Shown here piece by piece: positions 18,052 to 27,230 of a stretch of 64,000 nucleotides of DNA (position 1 is the first letter of the stretch; each line of letters starts with the position of its first letter). This DNA comes from JAOAGA01 sp964540515 (GTDB lineage: Bacteria > CALINM01), in NCBI GenBank assembly GCA_964540515.1, contig CAZIMS010000001.1, forward strand, positions 124,001 to 188,000, in the 5' to 3' direction. The translations under genes and the position numbers were made by a program. The notes beneath the pieces were generated by a model. The model did no database searches, had not been told where the DNA came from, and saw nothing but the letters and a program-made list of their open reading frames with translations.

Positions 18052-18498
18052 CTATGCTTTATCTGGTTTTATACACATAACGGGGCATTTAGCCCTCTTA
18101 ACGACCTTCTCTGCAGTGCTACCAAAGACAACCTTTTCTATGCCCTTCTTGCCCTGACTTCCTATAACTATTAAATCAATATCTTTTTCTTCAGAAAACT
18201 TAACTATTTCTTCTGCAGGATCACCAATTGTAACTACCACCTCATAATTACTGAAATCTTTCAGATTTCTATTAATAAACTCATCCATCAGTTTTTGAGC
18301 ACCTGATTTAATCTCAGTTTTAATCTTATCGAAGGATATATGGGGTACATAAAAACCAGTAAACTCTGCTGGTTCATAAATTATGTGAATTATATAGAGC
18401 TTTGAGCTAAAAGTCTTTGATAACTCCTTTGCATAAAAAGCAGCCTTATCCGAATATTCTGAGAAATCAATGGGACACAATATTTTATTAAATTTCAT
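18052..18498 (-). CDS. Universal stress protein (UspA family)
   Basis: A 148-residue single-domain Usp. The start is ATG 18498 (MKFNKILCPIDFSEYS), preceded by a strong AAGGAGGAG; a longer upstream reading frame is not supported. The ATP-binding pattern G-x2-G-x9-G-S is present in VIGSQGKKGIEKVVFGSTAEKV, so this is probably an ATP-binding Usp. The gene is 10 bp downstream of galT on the same strand and 3 bp upstream of the chemoreceptor gene. Function is usually in stress survival, and no specific partner is evident. Confidence 0.9.
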   Translation of the reverse strand: MKFNKILCPIDFSEYSDKAAFYAKELSKTFSSKLYIIHIIYEPAEFTGFYVPHISFDKIKTEIKSGAQKLMDEFINRNLKDFSNYEVVVTIGDPAEEIVKFSEEKDIDLIVIGSQGKKGIEKVVFGSTAEKVVKRAKCPVMCIKPDKA

Positions 18499-18508
18499 AT
18501 CTCCTCCT

Positions 18509-19534
18509 TTAAATATTGATGTTCTTAAGTTCAGAAACTGCTTCTTCTGGCAGTATAGGATTAAAAAAGAAACCCGTACCCCATTCAAGCCCGGATAAAC
18601 GAAACAACCTCGGTGATATCTCTATATGCCAATGGTAGTCATACTGCACAGTACTCCAGTAACCAGGTCTTGGAAGAAAATTTGGTGCTGTATGTATTAC
18701 CAAAGTATAGGGCGGCACCGATAGTAATTTTGCGAGTTTTTTAAGGGTTATTATTAATGTATCTGTAAGGTCATTAACAAGCGTTGGGGTTATATCTTCA
18801 AAAATAGCACTATGACTCCTCGGAAAAATAAACATCTCATAGGGGGAATTAGAGGCATAGGGTGCCATTACAACAAAATGTTCTGTTTCATACAATACTC
18901 TTTCTTTCTGCCTAATTTCTTGTTTAATAATATCACAATAGATACATCTTTCTTTATCAGAATAGTACATCTTTGCTTGGATAAGCTCTTCTTTTATTTT
19001 CCGTGGCATAATAGGTGTTGCCAGTATCTGAGAATGACTATGTTCCATACTGCCATATGTACCTAAACCAAAATTTTTAAAAACAAGGACATACTTAAAA
19101 CCTTTATTTTGTTTTAAAGCGGCTATCCTTTCTTTAAAACTCCAAAGAACATCTCTTACCTGATTAAAAGGCAACTCCTCAAGCTGAGTAACATGTTCTG
19201 GTGTTTCCACGATGATCTCCTGAACACCGTAGCCCGTAACCATATCGTATATACCCACAGGACGTCTATCAAGCTCTTCATCAAGCGTTAGAGCTGAGTC
19301 TTTATTTTTAAAGCTTCTTATCCACCAACCAGGTTGATTAGGTGATGTCCCTGATCTACGATAGGCTAAAACCTCAGGTGGTGTTTCCTGTTCTTTGCCC
19401 TCACAAAAGCTACAGCTTGTATTTTTAGGAAGATTAAACTGTCTATTTACCCAAAACTTAACAACCCTCTCTTTTAAACCGGTGTTAAAAAAAACCCACT
19501 GCCCAGTAAATATATCCTTTCTAATTTCTTTCAT
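18509..19534 (-). CDS. galT: Galactose-1-phosphate uridylyltransferase (GalT-like, HIT superfamily)
   Basis: A 341-residue nucleotidyltransferase. The active-site motif is EHSHSQILATP (HxHxQ, with the uridylylated His). Metal-site cysteines CSFCEGKE and CIYCDI and the C-terminal YHWHIEISPRL are all typical of GalT. It would swap UMP between UDP-glucose and galactose-1-phosphate. In bacteria without a galactose pathway such homologues may act on other sugar-1-phosphates or be ADP-forming; no galK or galE is nearby. The lone receiver gene ends two bases before its start. Confidence 0.83.
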   Translation of the reverse strand: MKEIRKDIFTGQWVFFNTGLKERVVKFWVNRQFNLPKNTSCSFCEGKEQETPPEVLAYRRSGTSPNQPGWWIRSFKNKDSALTLDEELDRRPVGIYDMVTGYGVQEIIVETPEHVTQLEELPFNQVRDVLWSFKERIAALKQNKGFKYVLVFKNFGLGTYGSMEHSHSQILATPIMPRKIKEELIQAKMYYSDKERCIYCDIIKQEIRQKERVLYETEHFVVMAPYASNSPYEMFIFPRSHSAIFEDITPTLVNDLTDTLIITLKKLAKLLSVPPYTLVIHTAPNFLPRPGYWSTVQYDYHWHIEISPRLFRLSGLEWGTGFFFNPILPEEAVSELKNINI

Positions 19535-19536
19535 GC

Positions 19537-19902
19537 TTATCTATCCTCTAATTTATTAATCAATGAAAGAAGCTCATCCAAGCTAACTGGTTTATTGAGA
19601 TACTCATATACACCCATCTTCATAGCTTTCCAGAAGCTCTGGCAGTCCCCGAAGGCAGTTATAATAATAAATTTTGATTCTATCTTTTCCTTATTGCATA
19701 GTTGAAGCAGATCTTCACCAGAAAAGTTGGGCATATTAAGGTCTGTTATGATTAGATCAAATTTTTCCTTTCTAATTAGGGATGAAGCTTCAAGACCATC
19801 TTTTGCTTCAAATACTGTAAATCCTTCCTTTTTCAGGAAAACAACAAGAGACCACCTGACTTCATTGTCGTCTTCAGCAACTAATATTTTTTTTATTTTC
19901 AT
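19537..19902 (-). CDS. Stand-alone response regulator receiver (CheY-like)
   Basis: A 121-residue single receiver domain with acidic pocket AEDD, phosphoacceptor Asp in LIITDLNMPNFSG, Thr in IIITAFG and Lys in YLNKPVS. There is no output domain, so it probably acts by protein-protein contact. Upstream (minus strand) is AT-rich sequence with a -10-like TATAAT but no convincing -35. The ATG at 19902 lacks a clear ribosome-binding site. It begins the run galT-usp-chemoreceptor-receiver/kinase, which suggests a signalling group, but the kinase that would phosphorylate it is not visible. Confidence 0.87.
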   Translation of the reverse strand: MKIKKILVAEDDNEVRWSLVVFLKKEGFTVFEAKDGLEASSLIRKEKFDLIITDLNMPNFSGEDLLQLCNKEKIESKFIIITAFGDCQSFWKAMKMGVYEYLNKPVSLDELLSLINKLEDR

Positions 19903-20080
19903 ATTTTTAGTTAAGTTTACTTTATTATATTTTCTAATGTCAATATGATATCTTCCTTGCCGATTTTTTATTATATTGTGATAGAGATTTGATATAAATT
20001 AAAAAGGGTAGACTCTAAGATTAGAGTTTTTACAAAAGTCAGAGATTTCAAAAATTTTTGTCTTTTAGAAAAAAATTAGC

Positions 20081-21523
20081 TCAATCATTAGACTTCAGAA
20101 AATCCAATTTCTTTTTTATAAGCTCATTTAAGAGTTTTGGATTTGCCTTTCCCTTGCTCTTTTTCATTGCCTGTCCTACAAAGAAGGCAAAAAGCTTCTC
20201 CTTGCCAGACAAATACTCAAGTAACTCCTTTTGATTTTCTGATATAACCTCGTCTATCATATTAATTAAATCTTCTTCATTTGATATCTGTGCAAGCCCT
20301 AGCTCTTCAATAAAGCTCTCGGGATCTCTACCTGTCTCCATAACCTTTGGTAATATTGTTCTTGCTCCATTGGTGTTAATCTTATTATCCTTTAATAGAA
20401 ACAATAGCTTTGCTAAATGCTCTGTTGTTATCTTTGTGTCTTTTATAGATACCCTTCTATCGTTTAGCTCTTTTAAAACTTCTGTCATAATAAAGTTGCT
20501 AACACTTTTTGGACTATTGAATAACTTTACTGTCCCTTCGAAAAAGTCGGCAATATCTTTATCGGTTGTAATTATCTCTACATCATACTCAGGGATGTTA
20601 TACTCAGCGATAAACCTTTTTCTTTTATCGTAAGGCACCTCGGGCAAGCCATTTTTTACATCTTCTATGAATTTTTCATCTAAAATTACTGGCATAAGAT
20701 CTGGATCTGGAAAGTATCTATAATCATGGGCTTCTTCTTTACTCCTCATAGATATTGTAATACCCTTTGAAGAATCAAAGAGCCTCGTCTCTTGAACAAC
20801 TCTTCCACCACTTTCAATAATATCAATCTGCCTTTCTATTTCATACTCAATAGCCCTTTGAATAAACCTAAAGGAGTTGATATTTTTTAACTCTGTCTTT
20901 GTCCCAAACTTACTATCACCAACTTTTCTCACAGATACATTCGCATCACAGCGAAAGCTTCCCTCTTCCATATTTCCATCACAGATGCCTAAGTATAAAA
21001 GTATCTGTCTTAACTCTTTCAAGTAAGCAACGGCTTCTTCTGGAGATCTCAAATCTGGCTCACTTACAATCTCAAGAAGAGGTGTACCAGTTCTATTTAA
21101 ATCTACTAAACTTGAAGTACCTTCATGAATTAACTTTCCTGCATCTTCTTCCATATGTATTCTTGTAATACCAACTTTTTTCTCCACCCCTTGAACCTTG
21201 ATAATGATATGTCCGTGCTCACATATAGGCAACTCATACTGAGATATCTGATAACCCTTTGGAAGATCAGGATAGAAATAGTTTTTTCTTGCAAATAGAG
21301 ATTTCTGATTTATTTTACAGTTTGTGGCAAGACCAAGCATTACGGCAAACTCAACAACCCTTTTGTTTAGTTTTGGCAATGAACCAGGCATCCCCAAACA
21401 TATAGGACAAACCTGTGAGTTTGGTGTAGAACCAAATTTTGTAGAACAAGTACAAAAAATTTTACTATCTGTCAGCAATTGTGCATGAACCTCAAGACCA
21501 ATAACAGCTTCGTAAGACATCAA
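20081..21523 (-). CDS. gatB: Aspartyl/glutamyl-tRNA amidotransferase subunit B
   Basis: GatB binds the misacylated tRNA and activates the side chain in the indirect route to Gln-tRNA(Gln) and/or Asn-tRNA(Asn). The 480-residue protein begins YEAVIGLEVHAQL and contains CICLGMPGSLPKLN-type cysteine spacing (CTCSTKFG, then CPICLGMPG), the YFYPDLPKGYQISQYE block and IHMEEDAGK. The C-terminal YqeY-like tail domain ends in LLNELIKKKLDFL. It is the last gene of a gatC-gatA-gatB operon, 13 bp after gatA. The presence of GatCAB beside a tRNA-Gln gene in the window fits indirect Gln-tRNA formation. Confidence 0.97.
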   Translation of the reverse strand: MMSYEAVIGLEVHAQLLTDSKIFCTCSTKFGSTPNSQVCPICLGMPGSLPKLNKRVVEFAVMLGLATNCKINQKSLFARKNYFYPDLPKGYQISQYELPICEHGHIIIKVQGVEKKVGITRIHMEEDAGKLIHEGTSSLVDLNRTGTPLLEIVSEPDLRSPEEAVAYLKELRQILLYLGICDGNMEEGSFRCDANVSVRKVGDSKFGTKTELKNINSFRFIQRAIEYEIERQIDIIESGGRVVQETRLFDSSKGITISMRSKEEAHDYRYFPDPDLMPVILDEKFIEDVKNGLPEVPYDKRKRFIAEYNIPEYDVEIITTDKDIADFFEGTVKLFNSPKSVSNFIMTEVLKELNDRRVSIKDTKITTEHLAKLLFLLKDNKINTNGARTILPKVMETGRDPESFIEELGLAQISNEEDLINMIDEVISENQKELLEYLSGKEKLFAFFVGQAMKKSKGKANPKLLNELIKKKLDFLKSND

Positions 21524-21536
21524 TTACCTCCAATTT

Positions 21537-22994
21537 TTAGATAAAAGGTGAAAACTTAAAGCCACCTACTGCCTTTTCATAGGCATAGGCAATATTAAGA
21601 ATCTCTGATTCCTTTAGATAATCCCCTAAAATCTGAATTCCAACAGGTAACTGTTTCTCATCAAAGCCGCAAGGGATAGATATGGCGGGGATACCAGCAA
21701 GATTAACATTTATTGTAAAGACATCGGAAAGATACATCTTGATAGGGTCTCCTGTTTTCTCTCCTAATCTAAAGGCTGTTGTTGGAGAGGTGGGACAGAT
21801 TATGGCGTTTACTTCTTTAAAAGCTTTTTCAAAATCTTTTTTTATCAAAGTCCTTACCTTATTTGCCCTATTGTAATAGGCATCATAGTAGCCTGAAGCA
21901 AGAGAAAATGTCCCCAACATAATCCTTCTTTTTACTTCTTCACCAAAACCTTCTTTCTTTGTCTTAATATACATCTCTTTTAAATCCTTTACATCTAAAG
22001 CCCTATACCCATATTTTACTCCATCAAATCTTGCTAAGTTGGAGCTTGCCTCGGCTGTGGCTACGAGATAATAAACAGCAATTCCATAGGGTGTATGGGG
22101 TAGGCTTATATCTACTATCTCTGCCCCCAAGGATTTAAATACATCTATTGCTTCTTTTATTTTCTTAATAATGCCTTCTTCTATACCCTCAATAAAATAC
22201 TCTTTTGGTACACCAAGTTTTAGTCCTTTAATATCCCCTGTAAGAAATGATTGGTACGGCTCAACATCTACAGGTAATGAGGTAGAGTCCTTCTCATCAT
22301 AACCTGATATCTCTTCAAGAAGGAGTGCACAATCTCTCACATCTCTTGTAATAGGTCCTATCTGATCAAGGGAAGAACCAAAGGCTATGAGTCCATATCT
22401 ACTAACTCTACCGTAGGTTGGCTTAAGGCCTACAACACTACAAAGACTTGCTGGCTGCCTAATGGAGCCTCCTGTATCACTTCCAAGAGAGGCAGGTGCC
22501 TCTAAACTTGCTACAGAAACAGCACTACCACCACTACTACCACCAGGGATTCTCTCGAAGTCCCAAGGATTTCTTACCGGTCCGTAGTAAGAGGTTTCAT
22601 TGGAAGAGCCCATAGCAAACTCGTCCATATTTGTCTTACCTAAGATTACGGCACCTTTTTTTAATAGCTTCTCAACCACTGTGGCTGAATAGGTTGGTAT
22701 AAAGTTAGATAATATTTTGGAGGCACAGGTTGTTTTAATACCTTCAGTGCAGATATTGTCTTTTATAGCTATAGGAACACCTAAAAATCTGCCCCTTTCC
22801 CCTTTTTCTCTTCTTTTATCAGCTTCTATTGCCATCTCTAAGGCTTTATCATAACAGACAGTAATAAAGGCATTTGTTTTTTCATTAGTCCTTTCGATAT
22901 TCTTAAGAAAGACCTCCGTAATCTCCTTAGAAGTAGCCTCTCCTTTATCGAGTAGCTCTGATATGTTTGATAAATTCAGATCCTTAAGCTCCAT
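21537..22994 (-). CDS. gatA: Aspartyl/glutamyl-tRNA amidotransferase subunit A
   Basis: GatA is the glutaminase subunit that supplies ammonia. The 485-residue protein has the amidase signature with the Ser-cisSer-Lys triad: Lys in PIAIKDNICTEG, Ser in GGSSGGSAVSVAS, and Ser in GSDTGGSIRQPAS. Length is normal. It lies between gatC (11 bp upstream) and gatB (13 bp downstream) and a ribosome-binding site GGGGAGGAG precedes its ATG. Identification is secure. Confidence 0.97.
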   Translation of the reverse strand: MELKDLNLSNISELLDKGEATSKEITEVFLKNIERTNEKTNAFITVCYDKALEMAIEADKRREKGERGRFLGVPIAIKDNICTEGIKTTCASKILSNFIPTYSATVVEKLLKKGAVILGKTNMDEFAMGSSNETSYYGPVRNPWDFERIPGGSSGGSAVSVASLEAPASLGSDTGGSIRQPASLCSVVGLKPTYGRVSRYGLIAFGSSLDQIGPITRDVRDCALLLEEISGYDEKDSTSLPVDVEPYQSFLTGDIKGLKLGVPKEYFIEGIEEGIIKKIKEAIDVFKSLGAEIVDISLPHTPYGIAVYYLVATAEASSNLARFDGVKYGYRALDVKDLKEMYIKTKKEGFGEEVKRRIMLGTFSLASGYYDAYYNRANKVRTLIKKDFEKAFKEVNAIICPTSPTTAFRLGEKTGDPIKMYLSDVFTINVNLAGIPAISIPCGFDEKQLPVGIQILGDYLKESEILNIAYAYEKAVGGFKFSPFI

Positions 22995-23005
22995 CTCTCC
23001 TCCCC

Positions 23006-23296
23006 TTATTCCACAACCCTTGGAACTCTAAAAAATTTATCTTTCCTGTCTGGTGCATTAAGCAATGCCTTATCAGTGGGGAGAGAATCTTTCACCACAT
23101 CCTCTCTCATGGCGTAAGCTATTGGCATAGGATGATTAGTTGGTTCAACATTTTCTACATTTAACTCCGTTAGTTTTTCCACATAGGCTAAAATATCTCT
23201 AAATTTTCTCGTAAAATCTTCTAATTCCTCTTCATCAAAGCTCAACCTTGCCAGCTCAGCAATATATTTCACCAAGTCTTTATTTATCTCTGGCAT
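23006..23296 (-). CDS. gatC: Aspartyl/glutamyl-tRNA amidotransferase subunit C
   Basis: A 96-residue protein starting MPEINKDLVKYIAELARLSF at ATG 23296, with AAGGAGGAG just upstream. A frame open to 23428 exists, but its extra 44 residues are not GatC-like and run through the promoter region. GatC wraps around and stabilises the GatA-GatB complex; the conserved C-terminal PTNHPMPIAYAMREDV segment is present. It is the first gene of the gatCAB operon, divergent from tRNA-Ala. Confidence 0.94.
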   Translation of the reverse strand: MPEINKDLVKYIAELARLSFDEEELEDFTRKFRDILAYVEKLTELNVENVEPTNHPMPIAYAMREDVVKDSLPTDKALLNAPDRKDKFFRVPRVVE

Positions 23297-23326
23297 AACT
23301 CCTCCTTTGTCCAGAAGCTCGCATTT

Positions 23327-23355
23327 ATAATAACAAAAAAAATAGCGACGGTAAA
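23327..23355 (-). promoter_or_regulatory. Candidate sigma-70 promoter for gatCAB
   Basis: On the minus strand TTTACC (23355-23350) and TATTAT (23332-23327) are separated by 17 bp. The expected start at about 23320 would leave a leader of roughly 24 bases before gatC containing its strong ribosome-binding site. The -35 is imperfect and the call is by eye. Confidence 0.4.
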
Positions 23356-23395
23356 CGGTAATCATCTTATTTGTAATAAATTTGAATGTTTTTTC

Positions 23396-23425
23396 TTGAC
23401 TAACAGGCAGGTCAAATTGTAATAT
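23396..23425 (+). promoter_or_regulatory. Candidate sigma-70 promoter for tRNA-Ala
   Basis: TTGACT (23396-23401) and TAATAT (23420-23425) are 18 bp apart. Initiation would be near 23432, about six bases before the mature 5' end of tRNA-Ala. It diverges from the gatC promoter about 40 bp away. Confidence 0.5.
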
Positions 23426-23434
23426 CATTTAATT

Positions 23435-23510
<76 letters not shown>

Positions 23511-23561
23511 CTTAATGTTTTTAATCTTCACCATTAGATTTATAACTAATCACAATTTTAG

Positions 23562-24758
23562 TTAGACTTGCAAAATTGTCTGATCTATGTTTTCAAGAAA
23601 GATAACTTTCAGATAATCTGTTTCTGCCATAGTCAACAATATGGGATGATCAAGAGCCTGTGCACCCCTTGCAACAATTCTAAAACTTCTTTTTGCATCA
23701 CCTGAGCACTCTCTTAACAAACTAACAAAAGCCTCTCTTTCCATGTGATGGGAACAGGATGCTGTAATCAATAAGCCTCCCTTTGATATTAGTCTCATAG
23801 CTCTCTGGTTTATCTCTCTATATCCTTTTATGCCTTCTTTAATTTTAGCCTTGCTTTTAATAAAGGCAGGGGGATCTAAAATTATGCAGTCATATTTTTC
23901 ACCCCTTCTATGTGCCTCTTTTAAAAAGTAAAAAACATCTTCTTTTATCGCTGTTACCTTTCTATTGTTAAGGATAGAGTTTTTTCTTATCAAATCAATA
24001 GCCTTTTCTGAAGAGTCCACACAAAATATCTCCCCATTAGAAACTAAGCCTAAACTAAATGCCCAACCTCCTGAATAGGAAAAACAGTCAAGAACTCGCT
24101 CTGTCTTTCTATGTTTTAATAACTCTCTTAGATATAATCTATTTTCCCTCTGGTCTAAAAAAAATCCTGTCTTTTGCCCACCAATTAAATCAACTACGTA
24201 TTTTACACCCTTTTCATCAATTACTAAATCCTCATCATACTTTCCATAGTCTATCTTTACATTCAGATCCAGACCTTCTAAACTTCTAAAGTTAGAATCA
24301 TTTTTATTTATTATTGCCTCTGGATTAAACTTCTCGATTAATACCTCCCTAATAAGAGGATATAATCTTTCCATCCCAGCTGTTAAAATCTGCACAACGA
24401 AGATATTCTTGTATCTATCAATTATCAATCCTGGCAAATAATCACTTTCACTAAAGCAGAGTCTATAGGCATCATTGGAGATATAATTAATGCTTTTCCT
24501 GTATCTAAAAGCATTCTCTATCCTCTCTTTGAAAAATTCTTTATTTATAGATGATTTTTCAAAGGATAAGATACGAATAGCTATTAGGGAGATAGGGTTT
24601 ACATATCCAATACAATAAAATTTATCATTATTAAGATAGACCTCAACAAGCTCACCCTTTTCATAATCGCCTAACCTATCTTGAATCTCGTTTGAGAAAA
24701 TCCAAAGATGATTATGTTTTGGAAAAAATTTTTTATTAAGCCTGATCTTTTTCATCAT
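23562..24758 (-). CDS. Class I SAM-dependent rRNA methyltransferase (RlmI-like, PUA-containing)
   Basis: A 398-residue protein with an N-terminal PUA-like RNA-binding domain (about 1-75), a central linker domain, and a Rossmann methyltransferase domain from about 190. The SAM-binding motif is RVLDCFSYSGGWAFSLG and the catalytic segment is IILDPPAFIKSK, followed by SCSHHM. This matches RlmI, a 23S rRNA m5C methyltransferase. The exact target base cannot be assigned from sequence. Tandem ATGs at 24758 and 24755 are equally possible starts. The gene is transcribed away from mreB and has no close operon partner. Confidence 0.88.
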   Translation of the reverse strand: MMKKIRLNKKFFPKHNHLWIFSNEIQDRLGDYEKGELVEVYLNNDKFYCIGYVNPISLIAIRILSFEKSSINKEFFKERIENAFRYRKSINYISNDAYRLCFSESDYLPGLIIDRYKNIFVVQILTAGMERLYPLIREVLIEKFNPEAIINKNDSNFRSLEGLDLNVKIDYGKYDEDLVIDEKGVKYVVDLIGGQKTGFFLDQRENRLYLRELLKHRKTERVLDCFSYSGGWAFSLGLVSNGEIFCVDSSEKAIDLIRKNSILNNRKVTAIKEDVFYFLKEAHRRGEKYDCIILDPPAFIKSKAKIKEGIKGYREINQRAMRLISKGGLLITASCSHHMEREAFVSLLRECSGDAKRSFRIVARGAQALDHPILLTMAETDYLKVIFLENIDQTILQV

Positions 24759-24904
24759 ATAACCAGTTAATAGTTAGCTAAATTATACTTGTTAGCAAGA
24801 TTAAAGGCAATTTTACAATTTCTGCAAGCCTTCCTCAAAAAAATTTTCTCTTTTTTTAATTTTTGTAATAAAATAAAATGTTTAAATCATATTGGAGGAA
24901 AAAG

Positions 24905-25942
24905 ATGTTATTTGATTCTTTTTTTGGATGGTTTTCTAATGATGTTGCCATTGATTTGGGAACAGCAAACACAGTTATTTACATAAAAGGTAAAGGAATA
25001 GTTAGTTCTGAACCTACTGTTGTGGCTATTCAAAAGGATATAAGTGGTAGTAAAAAGATATTAGCCATTGGTCAAGAAGCCAAGGAGATGTTAGGAAGAA
25101 CTCCTGGAAACATCATAGCTATAAGACCGATGAAAGACGGCGTCATCGCAGATTATGAAGTTACAGAGGCAATGCTTAGATATTTTATCCAGAGAATTCA
25201 TAAAAGGAAGAGTTTTATAAGGCCAAGAATTGTCATATCAATACCATCAGGTATAACACCAGTTGAGAGAAGGGCTGTAAAGGAATCAGCTGAATCAGCC
25301 GGTGCAAGAGCAGTTTTTATGATACCAGAACCTATGGCTGCGGCAATAGGTGCAGGACTTCCTATAACTGAGCCAGTTGGTAATATGATAGTTGATATTG
25401 GTGGTGGTACCACAGAGGTTGCTGTAATCTCTCTTTCGGGGATTGTATATTGTCAATCTGTTAGAGTAGCTGGCAATAAGATGGATGAAGCAATTATTCA
25501 GTATATTAGGAGAAAATATAGCCTTTTGATTGGCGAGAGAACTGCAGAAATTATTAAGATCAACATTGGTAACGCCTATCCAGATGGTGAAACCAAAACA
25601 ATGATTATAAAAGGCAGAGACCTCGTAGACGGTATCCCTAAGACCTTAGAAATTAACTCTGACGAGATAAGAGAGGCCTTAAGTGAGCCTGTTAATGCTA
25701 TAGTAGAAGCAGTTAAGGTAGCTCTTGAAAAGACCCCTCCTGAGTTAGCCTCTGATATAGTTGATAGAGGTATAGTTTTGGCTGGTGGTGGTGCTCTTTT
25801 AAAAAACCTCGATATTCTTTTGAGAGAAAAGACAGGACTACCTATAATTATTGCTGATGATCCTTTACTTTGTGTTGTAAGAGGCTCGGGAAGCGTACTT
25901 GACAAATTAGACCTTCTGAAAGAAGTATCCGTTCAGGTTTAA
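24905..25942 (+). CDS. mreB: Rod shape-determining protein MreB
   Basis: The bacterial actin homologue that organises the elongasome. The start is ATG 24905 (MLFDSFFGWFSNDVAIDLGT), nine residues inside a longer open frame, because GGAGGA lies just upstream; the product is 345 residues. Phosphate-1 DLGTANT, the IPEPMAAAIGAGLP segment, phosphate-2 DIGGGTTEVAVIS and the C-terminal LAGGGALLKN adenosine loop are intact. The N-terminal amphipathic stretch fits membrane association. It is the first gene of a five-gene operon with mreC two bases downstream. Confidence 0.97.
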   Translation: MLFDSFFGWFSNDVAIDLGTANTVIYIKGKGIVSSEPTVVAIQKDISGSKKILAIGQEAKEMLGRTPGNIIAIRPMKDGVIADYEVTEAMLRYFIQRIHKRKSFIRPRIVISIPSGITPVERRAVKESAESAGARAVFMIPEPMAAAIGAGLPITEPVGNMIVDIGGGTTEVAVISLSGIVYCQSVRVAGNKMDEAIIQYIRRKYSLLIGERTAEIIKINIGNAYPDGETKTMIIKGRDLVDGIPKTLEINSDEIREALSEPVNAIVEAVKVALEKTPPELASDIVDRGIVLAGGGALLKNLDILLREKTGLPIIIADDPLLCVVRGSGSVLDKLDLLKEVSVQV

Positions 25943-25944
25943 TT

Positions 25945-26760
25945 ATGTTTGGAAGATTTAGAATGGCAGTTTATGCCCTTTTAATTATCCTTTTATCTCT
26001 CAACCTTTTTTTCTTAGGTTTTTCAAATAAATATAAATCTCTCGCTGAGCAATCTTTTTTTAGATTCCTTATATATCCAGCCTATCTCTTAAACAATTTT
26101 TTTATATATATAGGTGAGAAAAAGGACAAAATTTACAATCTCTCAAGAGCCTATGATGAGCTTGAGATGGTTAGGAAAGAGAATCTGGCTCTTAAATCAG
26201 AAACACTATTGATGAGAAAACAAATTGAAAGTTTAGAAAACTTATTAAATTTAGATAAACAAAAAAAAATTTATCCCTTTACAATTAGTGTTTCAAAGGT
26301 TGTTGCCAGAAACCCTTTACTATGGCATCAGTTTATTGTAATTGATGGTGGAAATGATAGTAACTACAGGCCTGGTATGCCTGTTATAACCAATGATGGC
26401 TTAGTAGGTAAGATCTCTGAAGTTTATCAGAATACTTCAAAGGTACTCCTTTTGGTAGACCAAGACTTTGCCTGTGATGTTAGAGGTGAGAAGTCAGACA
26501 TCTTAGCCCTTCTATCTGGTACAGGAACATCCGTCTTAAAGCTAAACTATGTTCCCAAATATGAAGAGTTTTTACCTGGTGAGACACTCGTAACTTCAGG
26601 ATACGATAATAGTTACCCGGAAGGTATACCTGTTGGTTATATAGTTGACATAAATAAACCCTTTGGATCCTATTTTCTTGAAGCATTCGTTATGCCCTAT
26701 GTTGATGTATTAAGATTAAAAGAAGTTATGGTTATTATGGATTATAAGAAAAAAAGATGA
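25945..26760 (+). CDS. mreC: Rod shape-determining protein MreC
   Basis: A 271-residue bitopic protein: a TM helix at about 9-28, a coiled coil at about 65-112, and the periplasmic beta-barrel domain with VVARNPLLWHQFIVIDGG and NDGLVGKISEV followed by GTLVTSG-like GETLVTSGYDNSYPEGIPVGYI. MreC binds PBP2 and activates elongation-specific wall synthesis. It is between mreB and mreD, overlapping mreD by ATGA. Confidence 0.93.
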   Translation: MFGRFRMAVYALLIILLSLNLFFLGFSNKYKSLAEQSFFRFLIYPAYLLNNFFIYIGEKKDKIYNLSRAYDELEMVRKENLALKSETLLMRKQIESLENLLNLDKQKKIYPFTISVSKVVARNPLLWHQFIVIDGGNDSNYRPGMPVITNDGLVGKISEVYQNTSKVLLLVDQDFACDVRGEKSDILALLSGTGTSVLKLNYVPKYEEFLPGETLVTSGYDNSYPEGIPVGYIVDINKPFGSYFLEAFVMPYVDVLRLKEVMVIMDYKKKR

Positions 26761-27230
26761 GACTCATTGCTTATCTATTTTTTTACTTATTTTTTATTTT
26801 ACTTGAAAGTATAAGCTTCCTTACATCTTCACTTCTTATCAAGTTTGATATTCTTATTCCTGTTATTATATATTCTGTTACCTTGGGTGGTTTAGGCAGC
26901 TTTTTTTTTAGTGTTTTTTTTGCTTTAATTACAGGGCTATCTCAGGGTTTCATAATTATTAATATTAATTTTGCCATCTTAATGTATTTTCTTATATCTG
27001 CTTGCAAAAAGACCTTTCAAATCAGTTCTAAACAGTTCATGATAATCTCAACTACATTATTGCTATTCTGTAAGGCCTTTTTTCTATTTCTGTTCAACTC
27101 AAAAAGTATTAAGATCGACCTATATGCTTTTTCTCATATACTAATCTTCTCTCTTGTAAACGGTCTATTATCTTTTTACATATATAGTTTAGCGAGATAC
27201 CTTACTAGATTGACATTAAATAGGCTATGA
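26757..27230 (+). CDS. mreD: Rod shape-determining protein MreD
   Basis: A 157-residue, very hydrophobic protein with about five TM helices. MreD is poorly conserved, so the call rests on size, hydrophobicity and position between mreC and the PBP2 gene, with ATGA overlaps on both sides. It is expected to be the membrane partner of MreC in the elongasome. Confidence 0.82.
   Translation: MRLIAYLFFYLFFILLESISFLTSSLLIKFDILIPVIIYSVTLGGLGSFFFSVFFALITGLSQGFIIININFAILMYFLISACKKTFQISSKQFMIISTTLLLFCKAFFLFLFNSKSIKIDLYAFSHILIFSLVNGLLSFYIYSLARYLTRLTLNRL

Noticed and set aside
20022..20037. Inverted repeat ACTCTAA/TTAGAGT followed by T's downstream of gatB
   Set aside because: The T-tract follows it only on the plus strand, where no gene precedes it; on the gatB strand no T-tract follows. 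Stem is short and AT-rich.
23297..23428. N-terminal extension of gatC to 23428
   Set aside because: Not GatC-like, and it would cover the apparent promoter; ATG 23296 has a strong AAGGAGGAG.
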